From NCBI RefSeq assembly GCF_042726155.1, contig NZ_JBHXHV010000003.1, positions 186,001-250,000 on the forward strand: DNA of 64,000 bases. The letters run 5' to 3'. A program made the translations under genes and the position numbers. Positions 32,862-41,959 of the stretch are shown piece by piece. Source of the stretch: Leucobacter sp042726155 (GTDB taxonomy: Bacteria; Actinomycetota; Actinomycetes; Actinomycetales; Microbacteriaceae). Position 1 is the first letter of the stretch, and every line of letters begins with the position of its first letter. A model generated the notes under the pieces. It did not search any database and was not told where the DNA came from. It saw nothing but the letters and a program-made list of their open reading frames with translations.

Positions 32862-34786
32862 ACGACACCGACCACCGCGCATCCTTCCGGCCGGCGCAGG
32901 GCGAGATCCCGACTTCTCCCGGGGTCTATCGCTTTAGCGACCGGCACGGCAGGGTGTTGTACATCGGTAAGGCGAAGAATCTGCGGGCGCGGCTCGCGAA
33001 CTACTTCCAGCCTGAGTACTCACTCATGCCGCGCACGCGCACCATGCTCACGATCGCGGCGAAGCTCGACTGGACGGTCGTAGCGACAGACACTGAGTCC
33101 CTGGTGCTCGAGCACACTTGGATCACGGAGTACAAGCCACCCTTCAACGTTCAGTTCAAGGACGACAAGACCTACCCGTATCTCGCGGTCACACTGAAGG
33201 AGGTCGCGCCCCGACTCGTCATAACGCGTAACGAGCGTATTCGCGGTGCACGTTACTTTGGCCCGTACCCGAAGGTCTGGGCGCTGCGCGAGACGACGTC
33301 GCTGCTGCAACAGGCATTCCCGATTCGCACGTGTAACGATGCCGACTATCAGCGCGCGATGAGCTCGGGAAAGCCCTGCCTCGCCGGGCAGATCGGTCGT
33401 TGCAGCGGACCGTGCTCGCAGAAGCTCACGATCGAGGAGCACCGCGAACGTGTGGGGGAGCTCGTCGCGTTTCTCGCGGGCAGCGACACAAGCCATCTGA
33501 AGGCACTTCAGCGCAGCATGCGCGAGGCCGCGAGTGAGCAGCGCTACGAGGATGCCGCGAGGCTCCGTGATCAGGCCCAAGCTGTCGAACACGTGATGGA
33601 GAAAAACGCGGTCGTGCTCGGACTCGACGTGAACCTCGACGTGTTTGGGCTGCGGTCTGACGAACTCGCCGCGTCGGCGCATCAGTTCATCATCCGGGGC
33701 GGCCGCATCCGAGGCGAGCGCAGCTGGATCGTCGACGTCGAGCTCGACGATTCCCCCGAGACGCTGCTTGAGCAGGTGCTGCAGTCGGCGTACGAGGGCG
33801 AGCGTGAACCGCCGCCGCAGATTCTGGTACCGCAGCTTCCGGCAAATGCCGCGGCGCTCGAAGAAGCACTCGGCGCCAGGCGTCCCCGGCGCGGCCGCGT
33901 CACGATTCGCATCCCCGAACGCGGCGACAAGGTGCAGCTCATGGATCGCGCCGTGCGCAATGCGGGGGAGCACCTGATCCGCCACAAGCTGAAACGAGCG
34001 GCAGACCTGACCGCGCGCACGGATGCTCTCGCTGAGCTCCAGCGTGCGATCGACATGGACGAGGCGCCACTGCGCATCGAATGCATCGACGTGTCTCACC
34101 TGCAAGGCACGGGTGTCGTGGCATCGCTCGTGGTGTTCGAAGACGGACTCCCCGCGAAGGGCGCCTATCGTAAATATCGGATCGAGCAGACGACCGACGA
34201 CACCGACTCGATCTACCAGGTTGTGTCTCGCCGTGCGGCCCAGCTGAATGCTGCGCGCGAGGCCGGAGTGGAACCGTCGGGTATTTATCGGGATCGACCG
34301 CAGCTGCTCATTGTCGACGGCGGCGAGCCACAGGTGAAGGCCGCCGCACGCGCGCTCGCCGAGGCGGGAATCACCGACATTGCACTGTGCGGCATTGCAA
34401 AGCGGCTGGAAGAGATCTGGTTGCCCGGCGACCCGTTCCCCGTCATTCTGCCGCGCACAAGTGAGGCCCTGTTTCTCGTGCAGCGGGTGCGCGACGAGGC
34501 ACACCGATTTGCGATTACCTTCCAGCGCCAGCGCCGCAGCACATCAATCTCAAGTCGCCTCTCGGAGATCCCGGGGCTCGGCCCCAAGCGGGTGCAGGCG
34601 CTGCTCAAGTATTTCGGCTCGGTGACTCGCTTGCGCGCCGCATCACTCGCGGAGCTTTCTGCAGCTCCCGGTGTCGGGCCGAAGCTTGCAGAGCAGATCA
34701 TCGGCCATCTGCGAACGGACACTGCGTCTGGCGCTAAGCTAGAGGCTCAGTCTGAAGCGAAGCAGGGGGAGGAACTCGGCCCATGA
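32858..34786 (+). CDS. uvrC: Excinuclease ABC subunit C
   Basis: The dual-incision nuclease of excision repair, about 642 aa. The GIY-YIG domain is at the N-terminus (GVYRFSDRHGRVLYIGKAKN), a UVR motif in the middle (REAASEQRYEDAARLRDQA), the RNase H-like nuclease domain with ECIDVSHLQG and LLIVDGG, and two helix-hairpin-helix motifs at the C-terminus (EIPGLGPKRVQALLKYFG, APGVGPKLAEQI). The start is a TTG that overlaps the uvrA stop (TTGA), which suggests coupling. It overlaps rapZ as ATGA. Confidence 0.95.
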   Translation: MNDTDHRASFRPAQGEIPTSPGVYRFSDRHGRVLYIGKAKNLRARLANYFQPEYSLMPRTRTMLTIAAKLDWTVVATDTESLVLEHTWITEYKPPFNVQFKDDKTYPYLAVTLKEVAPRLVITRNERIRGARYFGPYPKVWALRETTSLLQQAFPIRTCNDADYQRAMSSGKPCLAGQIGRCSGPCSQKLTIEEHRERVGELVAFLAGSDTSHLKALQRSMREAASEQRYEDAARLRDQAQAVEHVMEKNAVVLGLDVNLDVFGLRSDELAASAHQFIIRGGRIRGERSWIVDVELDDSPETLLEQVLQSAYEGEREPPPQILVPQLPANAAALEEALGARRPRRGRVTIRIPERGDKVQLMDRAVRNAGEHLIRHKLKRAADLTARTDALAELQRAIDMDEAPLRIECIDVSHLQGTGVVASLVVFEDGLPAKGAYRKYRIEQTTDDTDSIYQVVSRRAAQLNAAREAGVEPSGIYRDRPQLLIVDGGEPQVKAAARALAEAGITDIALCGIAKRLEEIWLPGDPFPVILPRTSEALFLVQRVRDEAHRFAITFQRQRRSTSISSRLSEIPGLGPKRVQALLKYFGSVTRLRAASLAELSAAPGVGPKLAEQIIGHLRTDTASGAKLEAQSEAKQGEELGP

Positions 34787-35661
34787 ACGACACGGTATCG
34801 CGGCAAGAGATCCTCATCGTCACCGGTATGTCCGGTGCCGGTCGCAGCACGGTCGCGAACACGCTCGAAGATCTCGGGTGGTACGTCGTAGACAACCTTC
34901 CGCTTCCCATGCTGAAGACGCTGGCCGACATGGCTGACCGCTCTGGCGGGGCGCTCCCGCGCATTGTGGCCGTCGTCGATGTGCGCGGTCGCGATTTGTT
35001 TGCAGATATTCAGGCGACGGTCGACGAGCTCCGTGACAATGCCACCGTGCGCGTCGTGTTCCTCGATGCGACAGACGAAATTCTCGTGCGGCGCTATGAA
35101 GCAGTGCGTCGACCGCACCCGCTCCAGGGCGAAGAGCAGAGCCTCCTTGAGGGGATCCGTCTCGAACGTGAGCGGCTGCAAGAACTGCGCGCCTCGTGTG
35201 ACGTCGTCATCGATACGTCACGGTACAACGTGCATGAACTGTCTACCGCGACCCGTGAGTTGTTCTCTGACGACAACACACCCGGGCTGCAGCTCTCCGT
35301 ATCGAGTTTTGGGTTTAAGTACGGGGCTCCCACGGATGTCGACCTGATGGTCGACATGCGCTTCCTCCCGAATCCGTTCTGGGAACCCGAGCTCCGGTCG
35401 CTGACCGGGGTCGATCCCGAAGTGAAAGAGTATGTGCTCGGCCGCGAAGGCGCGGCGGAGTTCCTCGATCACTACGTGGCCGCCCTCACCCCGGTGCTCG
35501 CCGGATTCCAACGTGAAAACAAGCGGCACGCCTCGCTCGCGGTAGGCTGCACCGGCGGTAAGCACCGCTCGGTCGCTACCGCTCGAGAGCTTGCCGACCG
35601 ACTTGCTGGGCTTCCCGGCGTAAGCGTGAGCCTGCGCCACCGCGACCTCGGTCGCGAATAG
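34783..35661 (+). CDS. rapZ: RNase adapter RapZ / YvcJ-family nucleotide-binding protein
   Basis: A 292-aa P-loop protein. Walker A is GMSGAGRS (residues 15-22), with the RapZ signature motifs YVVDNLP, and at the C-terminus GCTGGKHRSV, which binds the UDP-sugar/RNA-related ligand. In enterobacteria RapZ steers RNase E to a small RNA; in Gram-positives its role is not settled. It starts inside the uvrC stop (ATGA) and precedes whiA; uvrC-rapZ-whiA is the standard actinobacterial order. Confidence 0.93.
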   Translation: MNDTVSRQEILIVTGMSGAGRSTVANTLEDLGWYVVDNLPLPMLKTLADMADRSGGALPRIVAVVDVRGRDLFADIQATVDELRDNATVRVVFLDATDEILVRRYEAVRRPHPLQGEEQSLLEGIRLERERLQELRASCDVVIDTSRYNVHELSTATRELFSDDNTPGLQLSVSSFGFKYGAPTDVDLMVDMRFLPNPFWEPELRSLTGVDPEVKEYVLGREGAAEFLDHYVAALTPVLAGFQRENKRHASLAVGCTGGKHRSVATARELADRLAGLPGVSVSLRHRDLGRE

Positions 35662-35719
35662 TCGACGTTTTACACGCCGACCGATTCATCGAAACACTGT
35701 CTCCGAAAGGACCCCATTC

Positions 35720-36700
35720 GTGCTGTCTACCCCCGAGGTCAAGAGCGAACTCGTGCGAATCCCGGTGCAGAGCACCGGAGAACGCGTTGCCGAGGTCGCC
35801 ACGATCCTCCGTCTTGCAGGCGGGCTGCACACCATCTCCGGCCGGATCGCGCTGGAAGCCGAGCTGCACACCCCGCAGATCGTGCAGCGCGTGCGTAAAG
35901 ACCTCGCCGAGCTCTACGGCATCCGCTCGGATGCAAAGCAGTTGCCCCCGTCGAGCACACGCCCCGGCGCCCCGCAGTTTCTCGTTCGCGTCCTTGACGG
36001 CGAAACGCTCGCCCGTCAGCTCGGCCTGCTCGATCAGCGCCGACGTCAGATCCGCGGTTTGCCCAACCGATTGACCACGGGCGCCCAGCCCGAACTCGCG
36101 GCAATCTGGCGCGGTGCGTTCCTTGCCCGCGGTGGGCTCACCGCCCCCGGTCGCTCCGCGAATCTCGAGATCGTGTGCCCGAGCAACGAGGTCGCGATGG
36201 CTCTCGTTGGCGCTGCGAGCCGCATCGGCGTCGACGCGAAGAGCCGCGAAATTCGCGGGCAGAACAAGGTGCTCATTCGCGACAGCGAAGCGATTAGCGA
36301 AATGCTCGGGCTCATCGGTGCCGACCAGGCACGCACAAGCTGGGATGAACTCCGTCGCGCGCGCGAAACGCGTGCCACAGCGAACCGCCTGGTGAACTTC
36401 GACGATGCAAACCTTCGCCGCTCCGCGCAGGCGTCCGTCGCCGCGTGTGCGCGCGTCGAGCGAGCCATGGAACTGCTCGGCGAGGGAATCCCTGAGCACC
36501 TCCGGTATGCGGGCGAACTGCGCCTGACGCACCGCGAGGCAAGCCTTGACGACCTCGGAGCTCGGGCTGATCCGCCGCTCACTAAAGACGCTGTCGCGGG
36601 CCGCATTCGTCGCCTGTTGGCGATGGCAGACAAAGAAGCAGAGGTGCGCGGCGTGCCCGGCACCGAGGCGAGCCTGCCCGAAGAACTCGACGCAATTTAG
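35720..36700 (+). CDS. whiA: DNA-binding protein WhiA
   Basis: A 326-aa WhiA: two degenerate LAGLIDADG-type repeats at the N-terminus (TILRLAGGLHTISGR, WRGAFLARGGLTAPG) and a C-terminal helix-turn-helix (ELRLTHREASLDDLG, then DAVAGRIRRLLAMA). In Streptomyces it works with WhiB in sporulation; in non-sporulating actinobacteria it acts on cell division and metabolism. The nuclease residues are lost, as in the family. The start is a GTG with GAAAGGA upstream. It follows rapZ by 58 bp. Confidence 0.95.
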   Translation: MLSTPEVKSELVRIPVQSTGERVAEVATILRLAGGLHTISGRIALEAELHTPQIVQRVRKDLAELYGIRSDAKQLPPSSTRPGAPQFLVRVLDGETLARQLGLLDQRRRQIRGLPNRLTTGAQPELAAIWRGAFLARGGLTAPGRSANLEIVCPSNEVAMALVGAASRIGVDAKSREIRGQNKVLIRDSEAISEMLGLIGADQARTSWDELRRARETRATANRLVNFDDANLRRSAQASVAACARVERAMELLGEGIPEHLRYAGELRLTHREASLDDLGARADPPLTKDAVAGRIRRLLAMADKEAEVRGVPGTEASLPEELDAI

Positions 36701-36814
36701 CGGCTGGCGAACAGCGGGACAATCCCGGGTGTCACCTGACGCCTTTCCCACCACTGCGAGATGCTGCGCCATAGACTGAATCTGACAACTGTTCATCTAG
36801 AGATTGGATCGCCC

Positions 36815-37432
36815 ATGGCCGCCTACTCACTTCCCGAGCTTCCCTATGATTACGCCGCTCTCGAGCCGCACATCAGCGGCAAGATCATGCAGTTGCACCA
36901 CGACAAGCACCATCAGGCCTACGTGACCGGTGCAAATACGGCGCTGGATCAGCTCGCCGAGGCTCGCGAATCGGGCAACCTTGCCTCGGTGAACAAGCTG
37001 GAGAAAGACCTCGCGTTCAACCTGGGCGGCCACGTCAACCACACCATCTTCTGGAACAACCTGTCGCCCGAGGGTGGGGATCGCCCCGAGGGTGAGCTCG
37101 CAGCCGCGATCGACGAGTACTTCGGCGATTTCGAGAAGTTCCAGGCCCACTTCACCGCGACCGCGCTCGGCGTTCAGGGCTCGGGCTGGGCAGTGCTCGC
37201 ATGGGACACGCTCGGTCAGCGCGCGAACATCGTGCAGCTGTTTGACCAGCAGGGCAACCTCCCGGCTGGCACCGTTCCGCTGCTGCAGCTCGATGTCTGG
37301 GAGCACGCCTACTACCTCGATTACCTCAACGTGCGCGCCGACTACGTGAAGGCGTTCTGGAACATCGCAAACTGGCAGGACGTTGCGCGTCGCTTTGAAG
37401 CAGCGCGCAGCCAGACGCCCGGCCTGATCTAA
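36815..37432 (+). CDS. sodA: Superoxide dismutase (Mn/Fe)
   Basis: A 205-aa superoxide dismutase that converts superoxide to oxygen and peroxide in the cytosol. Metal ligands are visible: His28 (LHHDKHH), His76 (NHTIFW), Asp160 and His164 (DVWEHAYYLDY). The sequence MAAYSLPELPYDYAALEPHISG is the standard N-terminus, so the ATG at 36815 is preferred over an upstream ATG at 36761. Mn or Fe cannot be fixed. It sits between whiA and pgk, where gap is found in many actinobacteria. Confidence 0.95.
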   Translation: MAAYSLPELPYDYAALEPHISGKIMQLHHDKHHQAYVTGANTALDQLAEARESGNLASVNKLEKDLAFNLGGHVNHTIFWNNLSPEGGDRPEGELAAAIDEYFGDFEKFQAHFTATALGVQGSGWAVLAWDTLGQRANIVQLFDQQGNLPAGTVPLLQLDVWEHAYYLDYLNVRADYVKAFWNIANWQDVARRFEAARSQTPGLI

Positions 37433-37462
37433 CACCCGCACCTCGAGGAGCCCACTCACCCT

Positions 37463-38665
37463 ATGCGCACCATCGAATCACTCGGAGCGTTGCGTTCCCG
37501 GACGGTCATCGTCCGCTGCGACCTCAATGTCCCACTGAGCGACGGCGTCATCTCAGATGATGGCCGCATTCGCGCCTCACTCACTACGATCCGCGAGTTG
37601 CGAGAGGCTGGAGCACGAGTAGTGCTCATCAGTCACCTCGGCCGCCCAAAGGGTGAACCCGACCCGCAGTATTCGCTGCGGCCGGTCGCGGAGCGGATGA
37701 GCGAGCTGCTGGACGCGCCGGTGCGCTTCGTCGAAGAGACGGTCGGAGACGCTGCTTCTGCGGCGGTCGGCGAACTCTCCGACGGTGACGTGGTGCTCCT
37801 CGAGAACCTGCGGTTCAACGCCGCTGAAACGAGCAAGGACGAGTCCGAGCGTCGCGCGTTCGCACAGCAACTCGCGGCGTTCGGCGACGCGTTCATCTCC
37901 GACGGATTCGGCGTGGTGCACCGGCAGCAGGCGAGCGTGTACGAACTCGCTCAGCTGCTTCCGAGCGCAGCGGGCCGGCTTGTTGCAGCCGAACTCGAAG
38001 TGCTGCAAAAGCTGACAGTAGATGCGCAGCGCCCGTATACGGTTGTGCTCGGCGGATCGAAGGTCTCCGACAAACTCGGCGTCATCGCGCACCTTCTGGA
38101 ACGCGTAGACACCCTGCTCATCGGGGGCGGCATGCTGTTCACCTTCCTCGCGGCGCAGGGTCACGCGGTCGCCGCCAGCCTGCTTGAGGCAGATCAACTG
38201 GATACGGTGCGCGGCTATCTTGCCGAGGCTGAGCGGCGGGGTGTCCGCATCGTGCTCCCGACCGACATCGTGGTTGCCGAGAAGTTTGCGGCTGACGCGG
38301 CGCACGAGATCGTCCCCGCAGACGCCATTGAATCGTCAAGCTTCGGCGCCAGTGGGCTGGGGCTCGATATCGGGCCCGATTCTGCTGCAGCGTTCGCGGC
38401 GATCATTGCCGACTCTGCCACTGTGTTCTGGAACGGGCCGATGGGTGTGTTTGAACTCGAGGCGTTTGCCGCCGGCACGCGTACAGTCGCTCGCGCCCTC
38501 ACCGAAACCGACGGGTTCACCGTCGTCGGCGGTGGCGACTCGGCCGCGGCGGTGCGCGCACTCGGTTTCGCTGACGACCAGTTCGGTCACATCTCCACCG
38601 GTGGCGGTGCGAGTCTTGAATACTTGGAGGGCAAGTCGTTGCCCGGCTTGGAGGTACTGGCATGA
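37463..38665 (+). CDS. pgk: Phosphoglycerate kinase
   Basis: Glycolytic enzyme (400 aa) that makes ATP from 1,3-bisphosphoglycerate. It shows the N-terminal VRCDLNVPL signature, the RPKG loop, LENLRFN, the ATP-site GGSKVSDK and a C-terminal GGGDSAAA. GAGGAG upstream supports the ATG at 37463. It is coupled to tpiA by ATGA. Confidence 0.97.
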   Translation: MRTIESLGALRSRTVIVRCDLNVPLSDGVISDDGRIRASLTTIRELREAGARVVLISHLGRPKGEPDPQYSLRPVAERMSELLDAPVRFVEETVGDAASAAVGELSDGDVVLLENLRFNAAETSKDESERRAFAQQLAAFGDAFISDGFGVVHRQQASVYELAQLLPSAAGRLVAAELEVLQKLTVDAQRPYTVVLGGSKVSDKLGVIAHLLERVDTLLIGGGMLFTFLAAQGHAVAASLLEADQLDTVRGYLAEAERRGVRIVLPTDIVVAEKFAADAAHEIVPADAIESSSFGASGLGLDIGPDSAAAFAAIIADSATVFWNGPMGVFELEAFAAGTRTVARALTETDGFTVVGGGDSAAAVRALGFADDQFGHISTGGGASLEYLEGKSLPGLEVLA

Positions 38666-39498
38666 CCAATCAGAACACCGAGGTCCCTGAAATTCGGGAG
38701 CCGCTGCCGCAGGGAAATCGCACCCCCCTGATCGCTGGCAATTGGAAGATGAATCTCGACCACCTCCAAGCCATCGCGCTGGTGCAGAAGCTCGCGTGGG
38801 GTCTGAAAGATGTTCGTCATGACTTCTCCGAAGCCGAGGTTGCGGTGTTCCCGCCGTTCACCGATCTTCGCTCAGTGCAGACCCTGCTCGCCGCCGACAA
38901 GCTCTCGCTGACGCTGGGCGCGCAAGATGTCTCGCCGCACGAGTCTGGCGCCTACACCGGCGATATCTCGGCAGCTATGCTCGCCAAGCTCGACGTACGG
39001 TACGCGCTGGTAGGCCACTCCGAGCGCCGTCACGGTCACTCCGAAAGCGATGACACGGTCGGGCTCAAAGCGCGCGCTGCGCACGCTGCCGGCATCGTGC
39101 CCATGATTTGTGTCGGTGAGACCGCGGAAGACCTCGAACAGCACGGCGCAGCCGCGATCCCGATTGCACAGTTGACCGCGGCGCTCGCTCACCTTCCCCA
39201 GGATGCCGAGTTTGTGGTCGCGTACGAGCCCGTTTGGGCGATCGGCAGTGGTCAGGCAGCAACTCCGGAGCAGGCCGAAGAGGTCGCCCGCGCGCTGCGC
39301 GAGCACCTGCGTGAGCTACGTGGCGACGACCGTGCGGTTGCGATCCGCGTACTGTACGGAGGATCCGTCGCCAGTCAAAATATTGCGGGGTTCATGCGAC
39401 AGCCGAATATTGACGGCGCCCTGATCGGTGGCGCGAGCCTGAAAGTCGACGAGTTTACTCGGATCATTCAGTTCAAGAAGCACGTGACGGCCGGCTAA
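38662..39498 (+). CDS. tpiA: Triosephosphate isomerase
   Basis: A 278-aa TIM barrel that interconverts DHAP and glyceraldehyde 3-phosphate. Catalytic residues Lys29 (AGNWKMN), His119 (VGHSERR) and Glu189 (YEPVWAIGSG) are present; the phosphate loop GGS is near residue 233. The first 20 residues precede the normal N-terminus and are an extension; ATGA overlap with pgk supports this start, but an internal start is possible. Confidence 0.96.
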   Translation: MTNQNTEVPEIREPLPQGNRTPLIAGNWKMNLDHLQAIALVQKLAWGLKDVRHDFSEAEVAVFPPFTDLRSVQTLLAADKLSLTLGAQDVSPHESGAYTGDISAAMLAKLDVRYALVGHSERRHGHSESDDTVGLKARAAHAAGIVPMICVGETAEDLEQHGAAAIPIAQLTAALAHLPQDAEFVVAYEPVWAIGSGQAATPEQAEEVARALREHLRELRGDDRAVAIRVLYGGSVASQNIAGFMRQPNIDGALIGGASLKVDEFTRIIQFKKHVTAG

Positions 39499-39511
39499 CT
39501 CGGCTCCACGC

Positions 39512-39517
39512 TATACT
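39512..39517 (+). promoter_or_regulatory. Putative -10 element of secG
   Basis: TATACT is a near-consensus -10 hexamer, 43 bp upstream of the secG start, after the tpiA stop. No good -35 element is seen at 17 bp. Confidence 0.5.
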
Positions 39518-39560
39518 GGACGTTGGCCTTACGCGCCCGCGACCTCGAAAGGTGCACTTC

Positions 39561-39809
39561 GTGCTCATTCTGAAGATCATCCTGCTCGTCATCCTTGTGC
39601 TGACAAGCCTGCTGCTCACGCTGTTCATCCTGCTCCACAAGGGGCGCGGTGGTGGCCTCTCCGACATGTTCGGTGGCGGCGTGACCTCGAGCCTCGGCTC
39701 ATCGGGAGTCGCGGAGCGCAACCTCAACCGCATTACGGTCGTCGTGTCTCTCATCTGGGGCGCATCGATCATCGGCCTCGGGCTTATAGCGCGCTTTTCC
39801 GTCGTCTAG
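39561..39809 (+). CDS. secG: Preprotein translocase subunit SecG
   Basis: An 82-aa membrane protein with two hydrophobic segments and the SecG loop LLHKGRGGGLSDMFGGG between them. It supports SecYEG-mediated export. The GTG at 39561 is preferred, as GAAAGG lies 8 nt upstream; the GTG at 39552 would overlap that site. Position after tpiA is conserved in actinobacteria. Confidence 0.93.
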   Translation: MLILKIILLVILVLTSLLLTLFILLHKGRGGGLSDMFGGGVTSSLGSSGVAERNLNRITVVVSLIWGASIIGLGLIARFSVV

Positions 39810-39848
39810 TTCGACGCGCAGACTCCGACAGCAGCAGAAAGGTAATTC

Positions 39849-40214
39849 GTGGCAGGCAGTAACGCCATCCGTGGCGCACGCGTCGGTTCCGGCCCCATGG
39901 GGGAGAAGGATCACGGCTCACGCGCCGAACGCACGCAGATTTCATATTGGGACGCCCTCGGCAATGAGACCGTTCGCTACTTCGCAGCGGACGTTCCGAC
40001 CGAAGACATTCCCGAGCAGATTGATTCTCCAACGACCGGCCTTCCGGCCGGGCGCGACAAAGAGAATCCGCCGTTGCTCCCGAAGAACGAGCCTTTCAAG
40101 ACGCACCTCGCGTATGTGAAAGAGCGTCGCACGCCCGAGGAGGCGGAGGAGCTGCTCGAGGCGGCACTCCAGAAGCTCCGCACGCGTCGCGGCACCGCAC
40201 GCAAGTCGGCGTAG
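39849..40214 (+). CDS. rbpA: RNA polymerase-binding protein RbpA
   Basis: A 121-aa actinobacterial transcription factor that stabilises the open complex with sigma-70 type factors. It has the RGARVG element near the N-terminus (sigma-contact region), a central core without a Cys pair, and the basic-linker/sigma-interacting helix at the C-terminus (PFKTHLAYVKERRTPEEAEELL). GAAAGG precedes a GTG start. A strong terminator follows at 40235. Confidence 0.9.
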   Translation: MAGSNAIRGARVGSGPMGEKDHGSRAERTQISYWDALGNETVRYFAADVPTEDIPEQIDSPTTGLPAGRDKENPPLLPKNEPFKTHLAYVKERRTPEEAEELLEAALQKLRTRRGTARKSA

Positions 40215-40234
40215 ACCGCTACCGCAGTCGACAA

Positions 40235-40278
40235 CACAGAGAAGGGCCCCGGGCAGTTGCCCGGGGCCCTTCTCTGTG
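40235..40278. terminator. Strong terminator hairpin between rbpA and pgi
   Basis: A 21-bp perfect inverted repeat (40235-40255 and 40258-40278) with the centre GGGCCCCGGGCA-GT-TGCCCGGGGCCC. It is followed by CGTTTCT on the plus strand. It separates convergent rbpA and pgi and can serve both. Confidence 0.9.
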
Positions 40279-40325
40279 CGTTTCTGTGTTGTGTGCGCCG
40301 TGTTGCGGGCGGCTGCTCGCTTCGA

Positions 40326-41957
40326 TCAGTCCTGGTCGAGCGCCGCGATGAGCGCTGTGACGGTCGCCGCGGGGTCAGGGCACGAGAGCGCGAACACCGG
40401 CCTGCCGCGCTCGGCGAGTACGGTGCGGTCGCCGCGCGCTTGCGCGGCAATAAGAGCGTCGAAGCCTCGCTCGGAGCCGGGGATGGGGAGCGGTGTGAGA
40501 TCCTGCGCCGTGAGCTGGAGGAACGCCGCTTCCGCAGGCCCGCCCTTATGGAGCTGACCGGTCGAGTGCAAGTAGCTCGGCCCCCACCCGAGTGCCACCG
40601 GCTTCGCGAGCTGTTCTGCGAGTTCGTCGCGCAGACTCTGCAGCGGAGCCGCCTCGTCGCCCTGAGGATCGAGGTATGCCTGAACCGACACATACCCTGC
40701 ACCACGTGCGGCTTCGCGCAGCTGCGCGATCAGCCCTGCAGCGTCTGTGATGTCGGAGCCCTCGGGCGCCGCGACCAGGCTCGCCCCGGCGAGGTCTGTG
40801 AGTACGCGGCCGCCGTCACCCGCATCGGCAGCGTCACTGTCGAGTGCGCTGCGCGCGGCAACCTTCGCTGATTCAACGTCGGGCTGATTGAACGGGTCGA
40901 TGCCCATCAATCTGCCGAGAACTGCTGTGGCAACCTCCCAGGTCAGCAGCTGCGCGCCCAGAGTGCCCGAGACGGCAATTGCGGTGCGTGAGTCAGTTGC
41001 TCGCGCAGCGTCTTCCCCGTCTCCTGCAATAGTGACGACGATCGCGCTCTCGGGAACCTCAGCGAGTTCGGGCGCGCCCGTTTCGAGGGCGATGGGCAAG
41101 ACACCGTGGCCGTCTTTACCCGTTGACTCAGCGACGAGCTGCTCGATCCAGTGACCGAGCCCCCAGCTGGCTGAGCCGATCTCGGTTACTGCCAGCACGA
41201 AGCGCCGGGGGAGTCCGGTGGCGACGGCGGTCGCAAGGCGCAGCGCCGGGTTCTCGGCTGAATCAACCGCGAGCGTCTCCCGCACGGCTTCCGCTTCGGC
41301 GACGAGTGCGCGCAGATCGGCTCCCGCGAGGCCCGAAGGCACAAGGCCGAACGCCGTCAAAGCCGAAAAACGGCCTCCGACGTTCGGATCGGCGGTAAAG
41401 ACTCGACGGCCCGCCGCGCGTGAATCTGCTTCGAGCGGTGAACCCGGGTCCGTCACGATCACGACGCGCTCCGTGGGCTCGATGCCCGCAGTGCGGAACG
41501 CCGCTTCAAACGCGGCGAGGTGGCTGCGGGTCTCGATAGTGCCGCCCGACTTCGAACTCACCACGACTGTGGTGCGAGCGAGATCGCCGGCAAGCGCGCG
41601 TCGCACGACGTCTGGATGCGTGGAGTCGATCATGGTGAGATCAACTCCCGCCCAGCGCGTGATGACGGCGGGGGCCAAGCTTGAGCCGCCCATGCCGCAC
41701 AGCACGATGCGGTCGACGCCGGCCGCCTGTAGATCGCTTCGAAGGGACTCGATCTCGGGGATCAGCGCGTTCGCGGCCTCGGCGACGTCGGTCCATCCGA
41801 GGCGCACTGCAGCCTCCGCCTCCGCGGCTTCGCCCCAGAGCGTTGCGTCGTGCGCGAAAATGCGACTCGCGACGCGATCGGTGACGAGCGATTCGAGAGC
41901 GGAAGCGCTTTCCTCCGAGTTCGCGACACCCTCGGCGATGGTCACTTCGAGTGCCAT
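40326..41957 (-). CDS. pgi: Glucose-6-phosphate isomerase
   Basis: A 543-aa isomerase of glucose 6-phosphate and fructose 6-phosphate. It shows the SIS-like phosphate-binding SKSGGTIET motif, GMGGSSLAP, GGRFSALTAFGL and ATVATGL regions, and a C-terminal domain with the TGQLHKGGP motif, as in the actinobacterial tal-pgi type. The ATG at 41957 follows the tal stop by 2 nt, with GAGAGG upstream. It is the last gene of the tkt-tal-pgi operon. Confidence 0.93.
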   Translation of the reverse strand: MALEVTIAEGVANSEESASALESLVTDRVASRIFAHDATLWGEAAEAEAAVRLGWTDVAEAANALIPEIESLRSDLQAAGVDRIVLCGMGGSSLAPAVITRWAGVDLTMIDSTHPDVVRRALAGDLARTTVVVSSKSGGTIETRSHLAAFEAAFRTAGIEPTERVVIVTDPGSPLEADSRAAGRRVFTADPNVGGRFSALTAFGLVPSGLAGADLRALVAEAEAVRETLAVDSAENPALRLATAVATGLPRRFVLAVTEIGSASWGLGHWIEQLVAESTGKDGHGVLPIALETGAPELAEVPESAIVVTIAGDGEDAARATDSRTAIAVSGTLGAQLLTWEVATAVLGRLMGIDPFNQPDVESAKVAARSALDSDAADAGDGGRVLTDLAGASLVAAPEGSDITDAAGLIAQLREAARGAGYVSVQAYLDPQGDEAAPLQSLRDELAEQLAKPVALGWGPSYLHSTGQLHKGGPAEAAFLQLTAQDLTPLPIPGSERGFDALIAAQARGDRTVLAERGRPVFALSCPDPAATVTALIAALDQD

Positions 41958-41959
41958 GC

